Made by a program: the position numbers and the translations under genes | Assembly: GCA_043101605.1 (NCBI GenBank) | Contig: JBICIG010000019.1 | Location: forward strand, 1 to 13,713 | DNA: 13,713 nucleotides | Direction of reading: 5' to 3' | Origin: JBICIG01 sp043101605 | GTDB lineage: Bacteria > Planctomycetota > Phycisphaerae > Phycisphaerales > UBA1924 | Notes under the pieces: generated by a model | Databases searched by the model: none | What the model was told of the DNA's origin: nothing | Seen by the model: only the letters and a program-made list of their open reading frames with translations | In this document: one piece after another, positions 6,470 through 13,418 of the stretch | How the letters are laid out: each line of letters starts with the position of its first letter | Numbering within the stretch: the first letter of the stretch is position 1

Positions 6470-9048
6470 CGCGCCCGCTCGTCACCCACGCCGAAGGGTG
6501 CCAGATCCTCGATCTCGGGCCCGGCGACCGCATACCCGGCGCCCCGGGATTCGAGCCGTCCGAGCAGCCGGTCGGCCAGTTCGGCCAGGCGCTCGTCCCG
6601 GCGCACCACCGGGTGCTGCGCGAGCGCATCGCCGGGCGCGTCCAGCCGCGTGATCAGCGCCGCGGCGAGCACGAGCGGGCTCTGCTCATCGCCCAGCGCG
6701 CGATCGATCGCCGCGTTCACCGGCGCCATCGCCGGCGCCAGCCGATCGTGCGGCACAATCAGCAGCAGCGCCGCACGCTCCGGCTCGCCCAGCGACGGAT
6801 ACCGCGCCTCGATGGCGCGCGCCAGGCGCCGCCACTGCTCGGGCGTCGCCGACACCAGGTCGCCCGACACCCCCAGCACGCGCAGGCTGCCGAACGCCTC
6901 GGCGAGCGTCTCCCCCGAGCCGGTCTCGAGCGCCTCGGCGACCCCGTCGGCCCCTGCCGAGAGCGGGCCGAGCGGGCGGCAGATGTACGGGCTCGTCCCC
7001 GCCGAGAGCGCCAGCGCTCCGGGCGACATCACGCCGTTGACCATCCGCGGCGCCTGCACGACGCGATAGGTCGTGAACGCCGCCGACTGCGCCCGCGCCT
7101 GGCGGTACCAGCCCAGGAACCCGGCATCCGCCCAGGCCTCGGCCGTCACACCCTCGCGCGCGCGCAGCCGCAGCCGGTTGTTGATCTCGAACACCTCCGG
7201 GTGCGCCAGCGTCTCGATCAGCTCGCCCCCCACCTGGATCCGCGGCGCCAGCACAAACATGTTGGGGATCGTCCGGTCCGAGCCGATGGCCAGCGGTGCC
7301 GGCGCGTTGTTGCGCAGCGACAGCGAGACGGTGGTCGGGCGCATCGCCCCGACCCGCTCCTCGGCCCCCTCGACGCGGAACGCCATGAACGACAGCGGAT
7401 CCCCGCTGGCGTTGTCGATCCAGCGCGGCACGCCGCGCGCGATCGCGTCGAACCGCGCCGTTCTCGCCGCATCCACCACGGGCCTGCCCGAGAGCGCCTC
7501 GTGCCGCGACCGCGCGTACGCCCCGATCGCCGTCAGCGGCGCCGCTTCGAACGCCCGCTCGTACGCCCGCGACGCTTCCTCGATCCGTCCCATCCGCTCG
7601 GCGGTGCGCGCCAGCCCGATCTGCGTGCCCGCGGCATCGGGCACCAGTTCGCCGAACAACCGCCGCGCGTCCTCGTACCGCTCCTCGTGGAACGCGATCC
7701 ACGCGTCGAGCACGGGGCGCAGCGGCGCGATGTCGAAGAGCCCGAGCGACCGAGCCGCCTCGATCGCTTCCCCCGCGGCGTACCCGCTCTGGACATGCAG
7801 GATCATCTGCTCGGCCACCAGCGAAGCGGCCTCGAACACCGCCTGCTCGGCGGTCATGCCCGCGGGGCGCTGCGCCGGGTCCCGCAGCACCTCCAGGCGC
7901 GCGTCGGTCGTCGCGCCGAAGTCCTGCATCCCGCGCCCAACGACATCCTGCCGACCCAGCGTCAGGGCCGCGAACACCCGCACCCGCTCGGCTTCAGTGC
8001 TCAGCCTGATGTCCTCGGGCTTGGTCGCGTAAGTCGTCGGCCGCCCCTGCGCCTGCAGTTCCGCGATCGTCTGCTGCGCCTGGTAGCGCTGGATCTCCAG
8101 CCCGGACTCCAGCTCGCCGATCACCGGCTCGGGCCCGAGCGTCAGCCAGTCGAGCACGAGGCGTTCGCCCTCGATCGTCTCGGCGAGCCGCCCCTGACCG
8201 GCCAGCATGATCCGCCGGGCGTTGGCGTGGAAGCGTGCCGCCTGTTCGAACGCCCCCTGGCTCGCCAGCGACCGGGCCAGCGCGAGATTCACATTCGGGT
8301 CGATCGGGTCGGCCATCAGCAACGCCGCGGTCCGCGCGACGATCGCCTCGGCCGCGTCGGGGCGCGTCGCCGCTAGATACCCAACCGCCAGCGAGGCGGC
8401 CTGCTTATTCGTCGGGTCCAGCGTCGTCGCGAGGTCCAGCAGCCGCTCGAAGCGCTCGGTCTGTCCCTGCTCACGCGCCAGCATCGCCGCGTCGAGCGCC
8501 AGCCGGCTTCGCACCGAAACATCGAACACCCGTCCGTCGGGCCCCAGGAATCGGTCGTACGCCGCCAGACGATCCTCGACCGTCTGCAACTCGCCGATCC
8601 GCATCGAGATCAGCCGAAGCTGCGCGACGGTGTCGGTCGGGTCGAGCCGCACCAGCGTGCGGGTCGCCTCGCGCAGCGCCGCCTCATCGCCCGACTGGAT
8701 CGCGATCGCCGCACGCCGCCGCACGATCCGCGCCTCGCCGGGCATCAGCCGCTGCGCCCGTTCGAGCAGCAGGTCGGCGATGCGGTAGTCGTCGGGCGCC
8801 GGATCCGGCTGCAGCCGAAGATCGATCAGCGCCAGCCGCTCGAATTCCCGTGCCGCCGCGTCCGACCAGTCCCACGCGACCGAAGCGTCCGCCCGGGCGG
8901 CGCTTCGGGCCTCGGGCTGATCGGCCGGCGCGCCCGCGCACACCCCCGCGGCCGGGCCCGTCAGCAGGCCCGCCGTGGCCGCCCACCGCGCGAGAGATCG
9001 ATTCCGCGTCCGGCTTCGGGTTCGGCATTCGAGGATCGGTCTGGACAA
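6466..9048 (-). CDS. Secreted TPR-repeat protein, about 860 aa, TTG start
   Basis: I cannot name a specific function. Using the TTG at 9046-9048, the N-terminus has basic residues followed by a hydrophobic stretch (about residues 20-42) ending in Ala-rich sequence, which fits a Sec signal peptide. No lipobox is seen. Residues about 90-300 and 440-520 contain TPR-like helix pairs, with repeated ALARSLASQG, AFEQAARFH and RYEDARRLF style motifs. Near residues 570-590 a TTVSLSLRNNAP motif suggests a beta-sandwich (NEW3-like) segment, and the last 200 residues are alpha-helical and unassigned. The frame is open to 9375, but that part overlaps the 113-aa gene. GGAGG at 9055-9059, 6 nt before the TTG, decides the start, and no ATG or GTG fits. 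The stop overlaps the flippase-like gene start, indicating coupling. A periplasmic scaffold is likely. Confidence 0.84.
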   Translation of the reverse strand: MSRPILECRTRSRTRNRSLARWAATAGLLTGPAAGVCAGAPADQPEARSAARADASVAWDWSDAAAREFERLALIDLRLQPDPAPDDYRIADLLLERAQRLMPGEARIVRRRAAIAIQSGDEAALREATRTLVRLDPTDTVAQLRLISMRIGELQTVEDRLAAYDRFLGPDGRVFDVSVRSRLALDAAMLAREQGQTERFERLLDLATTLDPTNKQAASLAVGYLAATRPDAAEAIVARTAALLMADPIDPNVNLALARSLASQGAFEQAARFHANARRIMLAGQGRLAETIEGERLVLDWLTLGPEPVIGELESGLEIQRYQAQQTIAELQAQGRPTTYATKPEDIRLSTEAERVRVFAALTLGRQDVVGRGMQDFGATTDARLEVLRDPAQRPAGMTAEQAVFEAASLVAEQMILHVQSGYAAGEAIEAARSLGLFDIAPLRPVLDAWIAFHEERYEDARRLFGELVPDAAGTQIGLARTAERMGRIEEASRAYERAFEAAPLTAIGAYARSRHEALSGRPVVDAARTARFDAIARGVPRWIDNASGDPLSFMAFRVEGAEERVGAMRPTTVSLSLRNNAPAPLAIGSDRTIPNMFVLAPRIQVGGELIETLAHPEVFEINNRLRLRAREGVTAEAWADAGFLGWYRQARAQSAAFTTYRVVQAPRMVNGVMSPGALALSAGTSPYICRPLGPLSAGADGVAEALETGSGETLAEAFGSLRVLGVSGDLVSATPEQWRRLARAIEARYPSLGEPERAALLLIVPHDRLAPAMAPVNAAIDRALGDEQSPLVLAAALITRLDAPGDALAQHPVVRRDERLAELADRLLGRLESRGAGYAVAGPEIEDLAPFGVGDERAR

Positions 9049-9090
9049 CGGGGGCCTCCGTTTCAGAGTCTTCGCGCAAACCAGGCTCGC

Positions 9091-9110
9091 GGGGGGGGTC
9101 AGGACCCCCC
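9091..9110. other. G/C palindrome spanning the stop of the 113-aa gene
   Basis: GGGGGGTCAGGACCCCCC is a near-perfect inverted repeat. The minus-strand TGA stop (9099-9101) of the 113-aa membrane protein sits in its centre. In RNA it would form a strong G/C stem of six or more pairs with a 2-6-nt loop. It precedes the TPR gene's GGAGG by about 32 nt. There is no T-tract. It could shape mRNA processing or translation of the TPR gene. Confidence 0.45.
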
Positions 9111-9440
9111 GAGAAACCACAGACCGAGGATCTGCACCGTCATCGCCGCCGCCCCGAACAGCACCAGCACGCTCGCCATGATCTCGAACGACCAGACCAC
9201 GCCCCGATGCGCCTCGGGAAACACACGATCGGCGATGAAGCACATGAACACGAGCTGACCCGCCCCGATCGCGGTCAACGCCGCCGCCAAGCGGATCGAA
9301 CCCGGGATGAACAGCCCCAGCGACTCGTCGGGTCGGGTGAGCGTCAGGAGCAGCCACAACCCGAGCACGAGCCACCCCACCGCCCAGGGCAGGGCCGACA
9401 GCACCACCATCGTCAGGCTCAGTCGGCGGGATGCGAGCAT
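9099..9440 (-). CDS. Small membrane protein of unknown function (113 aa)
   Basis: This 113-aa protein has three strongly hydrophobic segments, at roughly residues 8-35, 48-72 and 82-110, joined by short charged loops (TRPDESLG and DRVFPEAHRG). I do not recognise a family. The ATG at 9438-9440 is preceded by GGGAGG (9447-9452) with a 6-nt spacer, a strong start signal, which supports a real gene. It is followed after 50 bp by the TPR gene on the same strand, and together with the flippase-like gene makes a plausible three-gene membrane unit. The longer overlapping TPR frame is excluded by this gene's better start and by composition. It is probably an inner-membrane protein. Confidence 0.75.
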   Translation of the reverse strand: MLASRRLSLTMVVLSALPWAVGWLVLGLWLLLTLTRPDESLGLFIPGSIRLAAALTAIGAGQLVFMCFIADRVFPEAHRGVVWSFEIMASVLVLFGAAAMTVQILGLWFLGGS

Positions 9441-9468
9441 CGGCGTCCTCCCGTGGCCGCCCTGGCCC

Positions 9469-9485
9469 CCGGGCGCACAGCCCGG
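9469..9485. other. Inverted repeat upstream of the 113-aa gene
   Basis: CCGGGC (9469-9474) and GCCCGG (9480-9485) pair around a 5-nt loop. It is the second of two hairpins in the 121-bp gap between the rho stop and the 113-aa gene, and lies about 30 nt before that gene's start. No T-tract follows. It may be part of a Rho-independent-like transcript end or a processing element. Confidence 0.35.
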
Positions 9486-9500
9486 TCGGCCGATCCCCGT

Positions 9501-9522
9501 ACGCCCGCCTCCGAGCGGGCGT
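9501..9522 (-). terminator. Hairpin downstream of rho, possible transcript end
   Basis: ACGCCCGC (9501-9508) and GCGGGCGT (9515-9522) form a perfect 8-bp stem with a 6-nt loop, 40 bases after the rho stop on the minus strand. A T-tract is absent, so intrinsic termination is not assured. Position between two genes and perfect pairing favour a transcript-end stabiliser or a partial terminator. The strand is assigned by the position after rho only. Confidence 0.45.
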
Positions 9523-9561
9523 TCGCTCTCCCCGGGGGCCGATCCCTCCCGAAAGAGCCGA

Positions 9562-11322
9562 TCAGCCCAGCGCCATCGTCACCAGGAACTCGGCGTTGGT
9601 CTTGACCTTCCCGAGCCGGCTCCGGAGCAGCTCCATCGACTCCACGACATTCATGTCGCTGAGCACCTTCCGCAGACGATACACCAGTTCGAGCTCCTTG
9701 GGGTCCAGCAGCAGCTCCTCACGCCGGGTCCCCGACGCGGAGATGTCGATCGCCGGCCAGATCCGCTTCTCGACCAGCCGCCGGTCCAGGTGAAGCTCCG
9801 CGTTGCCCGTGCCCTTGAACTCCTCGAAGATGACCTCGTCCATCTTCGAGCCGGTGTCGACCAGGGCCGTCCCGATGATCGTCAGCGACCCGCCGTTCTC
9901 TATCGCGCGGGCCGCCCCGAAGAACTTCTTGGGGCGCTGCAGGGCGTTCGCGTCGATGCCGCCGGTCATGATCTTGCCCGAGTGGGGCATCTCGGCGTTG
10001 TACGCCCGAGCCAGTCGCGTGATCGAGTCCAGCAGGATGACCACATCCTCCCCGAACTCCACCATCCGCTTGGCTTTCTCGATCACCACCTCGGCGACCT
10101 GCACATGCCGCGCGCTCTGCTCGTCGAAGGTCGACGCCACCACCTCCACCGACTTGTGGCTGTTCCGTCGGAAGTCGGTCACTTCCTCCGGTCGCTCGTC
10201 GACCAGCAGCACGATGATCTTCGTCTTCGGGTAGTTCTTGCTGATCGCCGCGGTGATCCGCTGCAGCAGCACCGTCTTGCCCGTCCGCGGCGGCGCGACG
10301 ATCAGCGCCCGCTGACCCTTGCCCACCGGCGTGACCAGGTCGATGATCCGCGTCTCGATGATGTTCGGCTCGGTCTCGAGCACGAACCGCTCCTCGGGGT
10401 GCAGCGGCGTCAGGTCCTCGAAGTGGACCAGTTCCCCGATCCGCGAAGGCTCCTGCCCGTTCACCTGCTCGACCCGCAGCAGCGCGAAGTACCGCTCGCT
10501 CTCCTTCGGCGGGCGGATCGCGCCCTTGACGATCATCCCGCGACGCAGCCCGAACCGCCGGATCTGCGACGGGCTCACATAGATGTCGTCCGGGCCCGGC
10601 AGATAGCTCTGCTCCGGGCTCCGCAGGAACCCGAACCCGTCGGGCATCACCTCCAGCGTCCCCTCGCCGAACATCAGCCCCTGCTTGGCGGCGCGGGCCT
10701 TGAGGATCTTGAAGATCAGGTCCTGTTTCGAGAGCTGATGGAAACCCTCCAGCCCCTCTTCCTCGGCGACCTTGAACAGGCCCTCCATCTCCATCCGCTG
10801 CAGATCGGAGATGCTCAGCCCGTCCTCGGCGATCGCCGCCCCACCCTTGGCAACGATCCGCTCGAGTTCCGCCGCCTCGCGCTCGAGTTCCTCATCGCTC
10901 GGCAGCGCGTGATCGGGATGGGAAGGTCGGCTCGATCCGCCGCCCCCACCCCCCGGGCCCGAGCCCTGGCCCTTGCGCTTCTTCCGCTTGCGGCGGTTGT
11001 TGCGGCCCGGGCCGTCGCGGTCGCCGCGGCGCTGGTCATCGCCCCCACCGCCGCCGCCACCGCCGCCCCCACCCCCGGAAGACGAACGGTCGCCATCACC
11101 CGAGCGCGACTCGCCCGAACGCCCCTCGCCCCCGCGCGATTCGCCACCCTCGGAACGCGGCGGCTCCTTGCGCGGCGACTCGGGCTTGGAAGCGATCTCC
11201 CCGCCCGCACGCTCGGCTCCACCTTCGTCCGACTTGGCCGGGCGGCGCTTGCGCGTGGTTTTCTTCGAGGGTTCCCCGGCCGGAGCGGCGTCCTGCTCTG
11301 CCACATTCGATGACTTGGCCAT
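9562..11322 (-). CDS. rho: Transcription termination factor Rho, with long basic/Gly-rich N-terminal extension
   Basis: This 586-aa protein is the hexameric RNA-dependent ATPase that ends transcription. From residue about 171 it matches E. coli Rho along its whole length. It has the N-terminal helical domain, the cold-shock-like RNA-binding fold with DGFGFLRS (228-235) and DIYVSPSQIRRF (246-257), Walker A APPRTGKT (343-350), Walker B VVILLDS (427-433), the Q-loop region near 405-420 and the R-loop region near 488-512. Before this are about 170 extra residues: a Lys/Arg/Ser-rich part, a run of 12 glycines (83-94), a basic patch KRKKRK (112-117) and another six-glycine run. Such extensions occur in several high-GC phyla and may bind RNA. 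The ATG at 11322 follows AAGGA with a 9-nt spacer; the frame runs further upstream, but the MAKSS start and ribosome site fit best. It has its own candidate promoter and a long leader. Confidence 0.97.
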   Translation of the reverse strand: MAKSSNVAEQDAAPAGEPSKKTTRKRRPAKSDEGGAERAGGEIASKPESPRKEPPRSEGGESRGGEGRSGESRSGDGDRSSSGGGGGGGGGGGGDDQRRGDRDGPGRNNRRKRKKRKGQGSGPGGGGGGSSRPSHPDHALPSDEELEREAAELERIVAKGGAAIAEDGLSISDLQRMEMEGLFKVAEEEGLEGFHQLSKQDLIFKILKARAAKQGLMFGEGTLEVMPDGFGFLRSPEQSYLPGPDDIYVSPSQIRRFGLRRGMIVKGAIRPPKESERYFALLRVEQVNGQEPSRIGELVHFEDLTPLHPEERFVLETEPNIIETRIIDLVTPVGKGQRALIVAPPRTGKTVLLQRITAAISKNYPKTKIIVLLVDERPEEVTDFRRNSHKSVEVVASTFDEQSARHVQVAEVVIEKAKRMVEFGEDVVILLDSITRLARAYNAEMPHSGKIMTGGIDANALQRPKKFFGAARAIENGGSLTIIGTALVDTGSKMDEVIFEEFKGTGNAELHLDRRLVEKRIWPAIDISASGTRREELLLDPKELELVYRLRKVLSDMNVVESMELLRSRLGKVKTNAEFLVTMALG

Positions 11323-11558
11323 GCGTCCTGTTCCTTCGCCGCGCTGCCCGAACACCCCCCCGGGGCCGAGTCGCGGCGCATCCCTGATTCTGAAACCGGA
11401 TTCCCACGCATCGGCGCACCGCCGGACCACCGGACAGACCTTGCCGAACGCGATTGCAAACTGGGAGAGCCCCACCGCCCGAACTGGGCCGACAGACTGG
11501 GTCTCGGAATTCTGGAGGAGTTGTCGACCGGCGGGACGGGAATCCCTCGCCCGGTGAC
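11323..11558 (-). promoter_or_regulatory. Rho mRNA leader, long 5' UTR
   Basis: If transcription starts near 11558 from the promoter at 11565-11593, rho would carry a leader of about 236 nt. The stretch between the coaE stop and rho (11323-11620, 298 bp) holds no convincing gene. Rho is known in several bacteria to limit its own synthesis by terminating in its leader, so a long leader fits autoregulation. I see only short imperfect hairpins and no upstream ORF with a ribosome site. Confidence 0.45.
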
Positions 11559-11564
11559 CAACGC

Positions 11565-11593
11565 AGTATAGCCCGAGCCAAGCTCTCCGCCAA
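11565..11593 (-). promoter_or_regulatory. Sigma-70-like promoter for rho
   Basis: On the minus strand TTGGCG (11588-11593) is followed after exactly 17 bp by TATACT (11565-11570). The -10 box matches five of six consensus bases, and the -35 box has the TTG core. It stands out as an AT-containing island in GC-rich DNA, lies between the coaE stop and the rho start, and points toward rho. Confidence 0.6.
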
Positions 11594-11620
11594 GCCCCTT
11601 CCCGGTGCCCGGAGAGCGAT

Positions 11621-12787
11621 TTACGAGCCCGTTCCGCCCTCGCCCGCCCCTGCGGGGCGATCGCGTCGGGACGCGCCACCGTCCGCATCGGCCCGATCCA
11701 GCACCCGCTGAAGCGCTTCCCGCGTTCGCCTGGCCAACTCCGCCCGGTCCCCGTCGTTGACGATCACCTCGTCGCTCCTCGCCCGCTTCCTTTCGGGGCT
11801 CCACTGGGCCCGCTCGCGCCGGTCGAACTCGGCCTCGTCCCATCCGCGATGCTCGATCACCCGCGCCAGCCGCTGCTCGCGCGGCGAGTCCACGAACAGC
11901 ACCGCGTCGCACTCGGCATCCACGCCCGCCTCAAACAGCAACGGCGCATCGATCACCACCGCCCGCGCTTCCCCGGCCTCGGCGATCATCGTCGCCCGGT
12001 CGCGCTTGAGCCTCGGATGGATCAGCCCCTCCAGCCGCTTGCGCTGCTCGGCATCGTTGAACACGATCCCCGCGACCTTGCCGCGATCGACCCGCCCCGC
12101 CTCGTCGAGGATGTCCTTCCCCCACCACGACACCAGCTCATCACGCACGCCCGGCTCCTGCAGCACGCGCTTGGCCTGTTCATCGGAATCGAGCACCACG
12201 CACCCGAGCTTCTCGAGTTCCTGCGCGACCGCCGACTTGCCCGCGCCGATCCCCCCCGCCATCCCGATGACCACCGGCCGCGCGCGCCGGACTCCGTCCG
12301 CAGACGGGCTCCTCCCGCGCAGCACGCCCCGGATCTCCTCGAGCCGCTCGCCGGGGCGGGCGATCATGATCCAGACCACCTCGGGCCACGCCGTGCCCGA
12401 CGAACTGAACCCCAGCGACCCGAGCCCGGTCAGCCGCTCGATGAGCGACCGCCGGAGGACGACATGCTGCACGCGGTCGACGGCGATGTCGTTGACATGC
12501 CGGGTGAACACCCCCGTGGCGCTCGTGACCGCCTCGCGCGACAGCGTGTACCGCCGCGAGAGGTACACCAGCACCTCCCACCCGAACCGCACCAGCAGGA
12601 CCGCGACCGCGAGCCAGGTCAGATAGTCGTCGTAGGGCGCGATCGCCCACCGCCCCCCGATCACCTGCACCGCGACCACGACGATCGCCGCGAGCCCCAG
12701 CGTCGAGAGCGAGCGCACCACGATCGACGCCGGATCGGGCTTGATATCGATGATCGGAGCGTTGGGAGTCTCGCCCGAGCCGCGCAC
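11621..12787 (-). CDS. coaE: Fusion of membrane bPH2 domain and dephospho-CoA kinase (CoaE)
   Basis: This 388-aa protein has two parts. Residues 1-155 are a membrane-anchored bacterial PH-like (bPH2, YdbS-type) domain: two hydrophobic helices near 22-43 and 56-75, followed by the RRYTLSREAVTSATG (78-92) and VNDIAVDRVQHV (98-109) motifs of that family. Residues 171-388 are CoaE, which phosphorylates dephospho-CoA in the last step of coenzyme A synthesis. It has P-loop GGIGAGKS (178-185), D200/D202, IHP (266-268), DAPLLFEAG (290-298) and the lid-region pattern ending SDEVIVNDGD. The start is GTG (12785-12787) with AGGGGGG 7 nt upstream, 12 bp after hpt, so the two are probably cotranscribed. 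CoaE is normally a free cytosolic protein of about 200 aa, so membrane tethering is unusual. An internal GTG (12323-12325) preceded by GAGGAG could yield free CoaE. Confidence 0.9.
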   Translation of the reverse strand: MRGSGETPNAPIIDIKPDPASIVVRSLSTLGLAAIVVVAVQVIGGRWAIAPYDDYLTWLAVAVLLVRFGWEVLVYLSRRYTLSREAVTSATGVFTRHVNDIAVDRVQHVVLRRSLIERLTGLGSLGFSSSGTAWPEVVWIMIARPGERLEEIRGVLRGRSPSADGVRRARPVVIGMAGGIGAGKSAVAQELEKLGCVVLDSDEQAKRVLQEPGVRDELVSWWGKDILDEAGRVDRGKVAGIVFNDAEQRKRLEGLIHPRLKRDRATMIAEAGEARAVVIDAPLLFEAGVDAECDAVLFVDSPREQRLARVIEHRGWDEAEFDRRERAQWSPERKRARSDEVIVNDGDRAELARRTREALQRVLDRADADGGASRRDRPAGAGEGGTGS

Positions 12788-12799
12788 GCCGGAGCCCCC

Positions 12800-13357
12800 C
12801 TACAGCGCCTCGGGCCGGAGCACCGCGATCTCCGGCAGGTTGCGGTAGTGCCCGTCGTAGTCGAGCCCGTACCCCACGACGAACTCGTCGGGGATCTCGA
12901 AGCCCACATACTCGGCCCGCACATCCACCGCCCGCTCCACCTGCTTGTCGAGCAGCACGCAGGTCCGCACGCTCGCCGGGCCCTGCTCCTCGATGAGCGA
13001 CCGCAGCAGCGCGATGGTCTGCCCCGAGTCGAGGATGTCGTCGACGATGATCACATGCCGCCCGCCCAGGTTCGCCGGCAGTTCCGACCTCATCATCGCC
13101 CCCTTGGACTCCATCGACCGCCCCGGGTAGCTCGACACCGCCACCACCTCCAGCCGCAGCTTCAGCGGGAGCTGGCGGATCAGGTCGGCGACGAAGACCA
13201 CCGCCCCGGTCAGGATCGGGACCAGGACGATCTCGCCTTCCTCGGACTCCTCCCCCACCTCAGCGCGCAGGGCCCGCGCGATTTCCTCGCCCAGTTCATG
13301 GACGCGCTCGGCGATCTGTTCCCGGGTGATGAGCACCCGCGCAAGGTCGCGGATCAT
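12800..13357 (-). CDS. hpt: Hypoxanthine phosphoribosyltransferase
   Basis: This 185-aa purine salvage enzyme transfers the phosphoribosyl group of PRPP to hypoxanthine, and possibly guanine, in the cytosol. The PRPP-binding loop VIIVDDILDSGQT lies at residues 101-113, and the flexible-loop motif SSYPGRS at 74-80. The LTGAVVF segment (48-54) and the C-terminal DEFVVGYGLDYDGHYRNLPEI region (159-179) are also diagnostic. Length fits the family (about 180). The frame opens at 13429, but family length and the MIRDLARVLIT opening favour ATG at 13357. No Shine-Dalgarno lies close upstream; a TACCTT -10-like box ends 5 nt before the ATG, so a leaderless or short-leader mRNA is possible. The stop TAG is in the same frame as the following coaE fusion start. 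Confidence 0.95.
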   Translation of the reverse strand: MIRDLARVLITREQIAERVHELGEEIARALRAEVGEESEEGEIVLVPILTGAVVFVADLIRQLPLKLRLEVVAVSSYPGRSMESKGAMMRSELPANLGGRHVIIVDDILDSGQTIALLRSLIEEQGPASVRTCVLLDKQVERAVDVRAEYVGFEIPDEFVVGYGLDYDGHYRNLPEIAVLRPEAL

Positions 13358-13418
13358 GCCACAAGGTAGCCGCTCCGAACCCCCCACGCCCGCGCCCCCC
13401 GCCGCTAGAGTGTCGCCC
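13358..13418. promoter_or_regulatory. Divergent hpt/pgi intergenic region with two TANNNT -10-like boxes
   Basis: This 61-bp gap serves both directions. For pgi, TAGAGT (13406-13411) ends 7 nt before the ATG. For hpt, TACCTT on the minus strand (13363-13368) ends 5 nt before its ATG. Neither gene has a close Shine-Dalgarno. A -10 box placed 5-7 nt from the start codon is the arrangement seen with leaderless mRNAs in some bacteria. No -35 boxes are convincing. Confidence 0.35.

Noticed and set aside
6421..8376. 651-aa plus-strand open frame opposite the TPR gene
   Set aside because: Arg/His/Pro-rich with no domain. The minus strand has a signal peptide, TPR motifs and a good ribosome site.
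9049..9375. N-terminal extension of the TPR protein to the ATG at 9375
   Set aside because: It would overlap most of the 113-aa gene, has Arg/Gly-rich shadow composition, and would bury the signal peptide. The TTG with GGAGG is better.
11041..11076. GGN tract in rho considered as a microsatellite or assembly artefact
   Set aside because: The codons are mixed, the frame stays open, and Gly-rich Rho extensions are known; it looks like real coding sequence.
9307..11313. 668-aa plus-strand open frame opposite rho
   Set aside because: Rho on the minus strand is unmistakable; the plus-strand translation is His/Leu/Arg-rich shadow sequence.
11323..11688. Upstream extension of the Rho frame beyond the ATG at 11322
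   Set aside because: It runs through the promoter and leader and into the 3' end of coaE, with no family similarity. MAKSS with AAGGA is the better start.
11849..13369. 506-aa plus-strand open frame opposite coaE and hpt
   Set aside because: It spans two genes with clear catalytic motifs on the other strand and shows only Arg/His/Pro-rich shadow composition.
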